A stretch of DNA of 64,000 bases from CAURNT01 sp963539215. GTDB lineage: Bacteria; Fusobacteriota; Fusobacteriia; Fusobacteriales; Leptotrichiaceae. This document shows positions 61,471 through 64,000 of this stretch, in pieces. The stretch spans positions 62,001-126,000 of the forward strand of contig CAUTJT010000001.1 in the NCBI GenBank assembly GCA_963539215.1, read 5' to 3'. The notes below the pieces were generated by a model. The model saw only the letters and a list, made by a program, of their open reading frames with translations, ran no database searches and was not told the origin of the DNA. The position numbers and the translations under genes were made by a program. Each line of letters starts with the position of its first letter. Within the stretch, counting starts at the first letter, position 1.

Positions 61471-61759
61471 TTGAATCACCTACCATAACAGGTAAAGAAA
61501 TGAAGTTTTCATCATGTTTAGGAGCATTTTCTAAAAATTCCTTTTTATCCATTTCATCACGCACCTCATCCTTATTAAATAATATATCTAATTCATGAAC
61601 ACTGTATAAAGGTTCTACATCACTTAAATCAAGTTCATTTAATTGTTCCATATAATTTAATATATCATTTAAATCATTTTGATACTTTTCAAGTTGATGA
61701 TCTTCTATATTCAATTTACTTAATTTAGCAATTTTCAATATTTCTTCCTTCGTAACCAT
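61463..61759 (-). CDS. gatC: Asp/Glu-tRNA amidotransferase subunit GatC
   Basis: 98 residues with the GatC pattern: KEEILKIAKLSKLNIED, a LNDILNYMEQLNELDLSDVEP core, and an end with DNFISLPVMV-like ENFISLPVMVGD. ATG 61759 follows GAGGGTAGAA; an upstream in-frame ATG (61822) lies within the promoter. First gene of an eight-gene operon through rex. Confidence 0.94.
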   Translation of the reverse strand: MVTKEEILKIAKLSKLNIEDHQLEKYQNDLNDILNYMEQLNELDLSDVEPLYSVHELDILFNKDEVRDEMDKKEFLENAPKHDENFISLPVMVGDSNE

Positions 61760-61793
61760 TTCTACCCTCTTTTCTTTTTTATTTCTATTTAAT

Positions 61794-61822
61794 ATAATAC
61801 CATATTTACCAAGTTTTTTCAA
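61794..61822 (-). promoter_or_regulatory. Promoter of the gatCAB-pbp-priA-def-fmt-rex operon
   Basis: Minus strand: TTGAAA (61817-61822), 17-base spacer, TATTAT (61794-61799). Confidence 0.65.
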
Positions 61823-61827
61823 TTAAA

Positions 61828-61860
61828 ATAAAAAGAGATAAGATCATTCTCATCCCTTAA
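61828..61860 (-). terminator. Terminator after the DUF4298 gene
   Basis: Minus strand: AGGGATGAG, short loop, CTTATCTCT (nine pairs, two G-U), then TTTTTATTTT. Confidence 0.7.
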
Positions 61861-61867
61861 ATTTAGA

Positions 61868-62170
61868 TTATTTTTTAATTATTTTCGTACCTATTTCAAG
61901 CATAGTTATAGCAAGTGATTGTTTTGTTATTATCATATTACATATATCATCTTCACCTAATACTGAAGCTGTCTCTAAATCATTTAAAATTCCATTTTCA
62001 AAATCATTTTTATCATTTTCCCAATCAGGACTATAATAATACTTCAAAAGTTTAAAATAATTTTTTTCATTAGCCTTCAATTCTTTTAAAACTTTGTTAA
62101 CTTTTTTTATAAGCTTTTCATTTTCATGAAGAATTTCTTCCATCATAATAACTCTTTTTCTTTGATCCAT
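61868..62170 (-). CDS. DUF4298 domain protein
   Basis: 100 residues, predicted all-helical and cytoplasmic. KLLKYYYSPDWENDKNDFEN and ASVLGEDDICNMI match the DUF4298 pattern (YYxSxxW, then LSEDxxxN). Members have no assigned function. It follows pflB with a terminator between (62200-62226), so it is probably expressed separately or by read-through. Confidence 0.78.
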   Translation of the reverse strand: MDQRKRVIMMEEILHENEKLIKKVNKVLKELKANEKNYFKLLKYYYSPDWENDKNDFENGILNDLETASVLGEDDICNMIITKQSLAITMLEIGTKIIKK

Positions 62171-62199
62171 AATTCTCCTCTAATATTTAAAGTAAATTT

Positions 62200-62226
62200 T
62201 AAAAAGAAAAAGACCCGAAGGTCTTT
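62200..62226 (-). terminator. Terminator of pflB
   Basis: AAAGACC (62209-62215), loop CGAA, GGTCTTT (62220-62226); TTTTCTTTTT follows on the minus strand. Confidence 0.85.
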
Positions 62227-62239
62227 CTCTACTGATATA

Positions 62240-64000
62240 TTACATTTTGCTTGAAATTGTTCTGTTTATAACATCTAATTGTTGTTCTTTAGTTAATCTT
62301 ACGAAGTTAACAGCATATCCAGAAACTCTTATTGTTAATTGAGGGTAATCTTCTGGATGTTCCATAGCATCTTCTAATAATTCTCTTCCAAATACGTTAA
62401 CATTTAAATGTTGTCCTGTTGCATTAAAGTATCCATCTAATAATCCAACTAAGTTTATTTGTTTTTCTACTCTATCTTTACCTAATGTATCAGGAGTTAT
62501 AGCAAATGTATATGAAATTCCATCATTTGCATCTTCAAATGGAAGTTTAGCAACTGAAGCAAGTGATGCAACTGCACCATTTACGTCTCTTCCGTGCATT
62601 GGGTTAGCCCCTGGTCCAAATGGAGCTCCACTTCTTCTTCCATCAGGTGTATTACCTGTTTTCTTACCATAAACAACGTTTGAAGTAATTGTTAATAAAC
62701 TTTGAGTAGGTATTGCGTTTCTATACATTTTGTGACTTCTAATTTTGTTCATGAATCTTCTTGTGATTTCTACAGCAAAGTTATCAGTTTCATCATAGTT
62801 ATTACCGAATGCTACATAATCATCACCTTCGTTAACATAGTCAACTGCTAATCCTTCTTCGTTTCTTATAATTCTTACTTTACCATGTTTAATTGCAGCA
62901 AGTGAGTCAGCAACTATTGAAATTCCTGCTATACCAAATGCTTGTGTTCTCTTAATGAATGTATCATGAAGAGCTAATTCATAACTTTCATAAGCATATT
63001 TATCATGCATATAGTGAATAATATTTAATGCTTGAACATAAGTTTTAGCTAACCAATCTAATACTTTATCATATTTTTCCCATACTTCATCAAATTCTAA
63101 GTAATCACCTTTAATTGGTTCAAACATACCTTCTGGAGTAACTTGTATTCCTTTATTTTCATCTTTACCACCATTAATAGTGTATAATAAAGCTTTAGGT
63201 AAGTTTACACGTGCTCCGAAGAATTGCATTTGTTTTCCAACTGTCATTGGAGAAACACAACAAGCTATTGCAAAGTCATTACCAAATTGTGGTCTCATTA
63301 AGTCATCATTTTCATATTGTAAACTTGAAGTATCTATTGATGTTTGAGCAGCAAATCTCTTCCAGTTTTCAGGTAATTTTTCAGACCATAATAATGTTAA
63401 GTTTGGTTCTGGTGATGGTCCGATGTTATATAATGTTTGTAAGTATCTGAATGAGTTCTTAGTTACTAATGATTTATTATCATCTAACATTCCTCCAACA
63501 GATTCTGTAACCCATGTAGGGTCTCCACTAAATAATGCATCATATTCAGGAGTTCTTAAGAATCTAATTATTCTCAATTTCATAACAAATTGATCTATTA
63601 ATTCTTGAGCTTCTTTTTCAGTTATTTTTCCTTCTTTTAAATCTCTTTCAATATAGATATCTAAGAAAGTAGATGTTCTTCCTAAACTCATCGCAGCTCC
63701 ATTTTGATCTTTAGTTGCTGCAAGGTAAGCAAGGTAAACCCATTGAACAGCTTCATGTGCATTTTCAGCTGGTCTAGTTAAATCAAATCCATAAGCATTA
63801 CCTAAGTTTATTAATTTTTTAAGAGCTTTTACTTGTTCAAATATTTCTTCTCTTAATCTAACTATATCTTCAGTCATTTCATCTGGTTCTAAGTTATTAT
63901 AATCTTTAGTTTTTTCTTCAATTAATTTATTAACTCCATATAAAGCAACTCTTCTATAGTCTCCTATTATACGTCCTCTTCCATAAGCATCAGGTAATCC
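62240..64000 (-). CDS. pflB: Formate acetyltransferase (pyruvate formate-lyase), N-terminus outside window
   Basis: The visible 586 codons run open to the last base, and the first residues (GLPDAYGRGRIIGDYRRVAL) are internal to PflB, so the ATG at 63877 is not the start. The active-site Cys pair is in FAIACCVSPM, and the glycyl-radical site is RVSGYAV near the C-terminus. The enzyme converts pyruvate and CoA to acetyl-CoA and formate and is activated by PflA (17.2 kb). Strong terminator follows. Confidence 0.96.
   Translation of the reverse strand, partial: GLPDAYGRGRIIGDYRRVALYGVNKLIEEKTKDYNNLEPDEMTEDIVRLREEIFEQVKALKKLINLGNAYGFDLTRPAENAHEAVQWVYLAYLAATKDQNGAAMSLGRTSTFLDIYIERDLKEGKITEKEAQELIDQFVMKLRIIRFLRTPEYDALFSGDPTWVTESVGGMLDDNKSLVTKNSFRYLQTLYNIGPSPEPNLTLLWSEKLPENWKRFAAQTSIDTSSLQYENDDLMRPQFGNDFAIACCVSPMTVGKQMQFFGARVNLPKALLYTINGGKDENKGIQVTPEGMFEPIKGDYLEFDEVWEKYDKVLDWLAKTYVQALNIIHYMHDKYAYESYELALHDTFIKRTQAFGIAGISIVADSLAAIKHGKVRIIRNEEGLAVDYVNEGDDYVAFGNNYDETDNFAVEITRRFMNKIRSHKMYRNAIPTQSLLTITSNVVYGKKTGNTPDGRRSGAPFGPGANPMHGRDVNGAVASLASVAKLPFEDANDGISYTFAITPDTLGKDRVEKQINLVGLLDGYFNATGQHLNVNVFGRELLEDAMEHPEDYPQLTIRVSGYAVNFVRLTKEQQLDVINRTISSKM

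Noticed and set aside
63200..63877. ATG at 63877 as the start of pflB
   Set aside because: The frame stays open to the window end and encodes conserved PflB residues upstream of that ATG.

Overview
The window is about three-quarters AT and looks like chromosome from a member of Fusobacteriota, most plausibly Leptotrichiaceae (Streptobacillus, Sneathia or Caviibacter type). This is inferred from the very low GC, the double-membrane features (lipoprotein MetQ, a beta-barrel-like protein with a C-terminal Phe, periplasmic NadN), the anaerobic metabolism (PflA/PflB, Rex) and Gram-positive-like core genes (RNase J, PgpH, GatCAB, type III pantothenate kinase). I cannot fix genus or species from sequence alone.

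Layout. 1-3.9 kb: the start of a PRD-domain gene, a YhfZ-type regulator, then metNIQ behind an RNA leader. 3.9-9.7 kb: pgpH and dinG, then divergent rpsT, rpmE2, upp and a small RDAC-like gene. 9.7-13.7 kb: a methyltransferase and the rpmG-tRNA-Trp-secE-nusG-rplK-rplA cluster. 13.8-22.5 kb: a possible outer-membrane protein, pflA-brnQ-iclR, three tRNAs divergent from coaX, and corC-apt-uraA. 22.5-24.3 kb: an AT-rich island with two coiled-coil proteins and a tiny remnant of a cytosine methyltransferase. 24.4-29.1 kb: nrdI-nrdE-nrdF plus an MFS permease under a NrdR box. 29.3-37.4 kb: decayed mobile DNA. 37.5-42.1 kb: a CrtI-like oxidoreductase, a secreted protein and NadN. 42.1-64 kb: three housekeeping operons (mnmG-rnj-ung fusion-ligA-asnA; ppiD; gatCAB-pbp-priA-def-fmt-rex), then a DUF4298 gene and pflB running off the end.

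The mobile region can be reconstructed in detail. A virD4/traG coupling-protein pseudogene is split into an N-terminal part (36706-37370) and a C-terminal part (30100-30809). The two parts rejoin in frame if the 5.9 kb between them is removed. That insert is flanked by GGA on both sides, begins with a fragment of a large serine recombinase, ends with a TnpW-like gene, and carries TetR, a PEP-synthase/rifampin-phosphotransferase-like enzyme and a MATE pump. Joining its two ends creates a TTGACA-17-TAGAAT promoter facing the recombinase gene, as described for the Tn4451 family.

The other highlight is the metNIQ leader. It has a 16-residue reading frame with three Met codons near its end, a chain of hairpins, an antiterminator pairing and an intrinsic terminator, which together form a plausible ribosome-mediated methionine attenuator. 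Also notable are a beta-propeller/uracil-DNA glycosylase fusion, a NadN strikingly similar to the Pasteurellaceae protein, and two identical putative L1-binding leaders in one ribosomal operon. No rRNA or CRISPR array is present.
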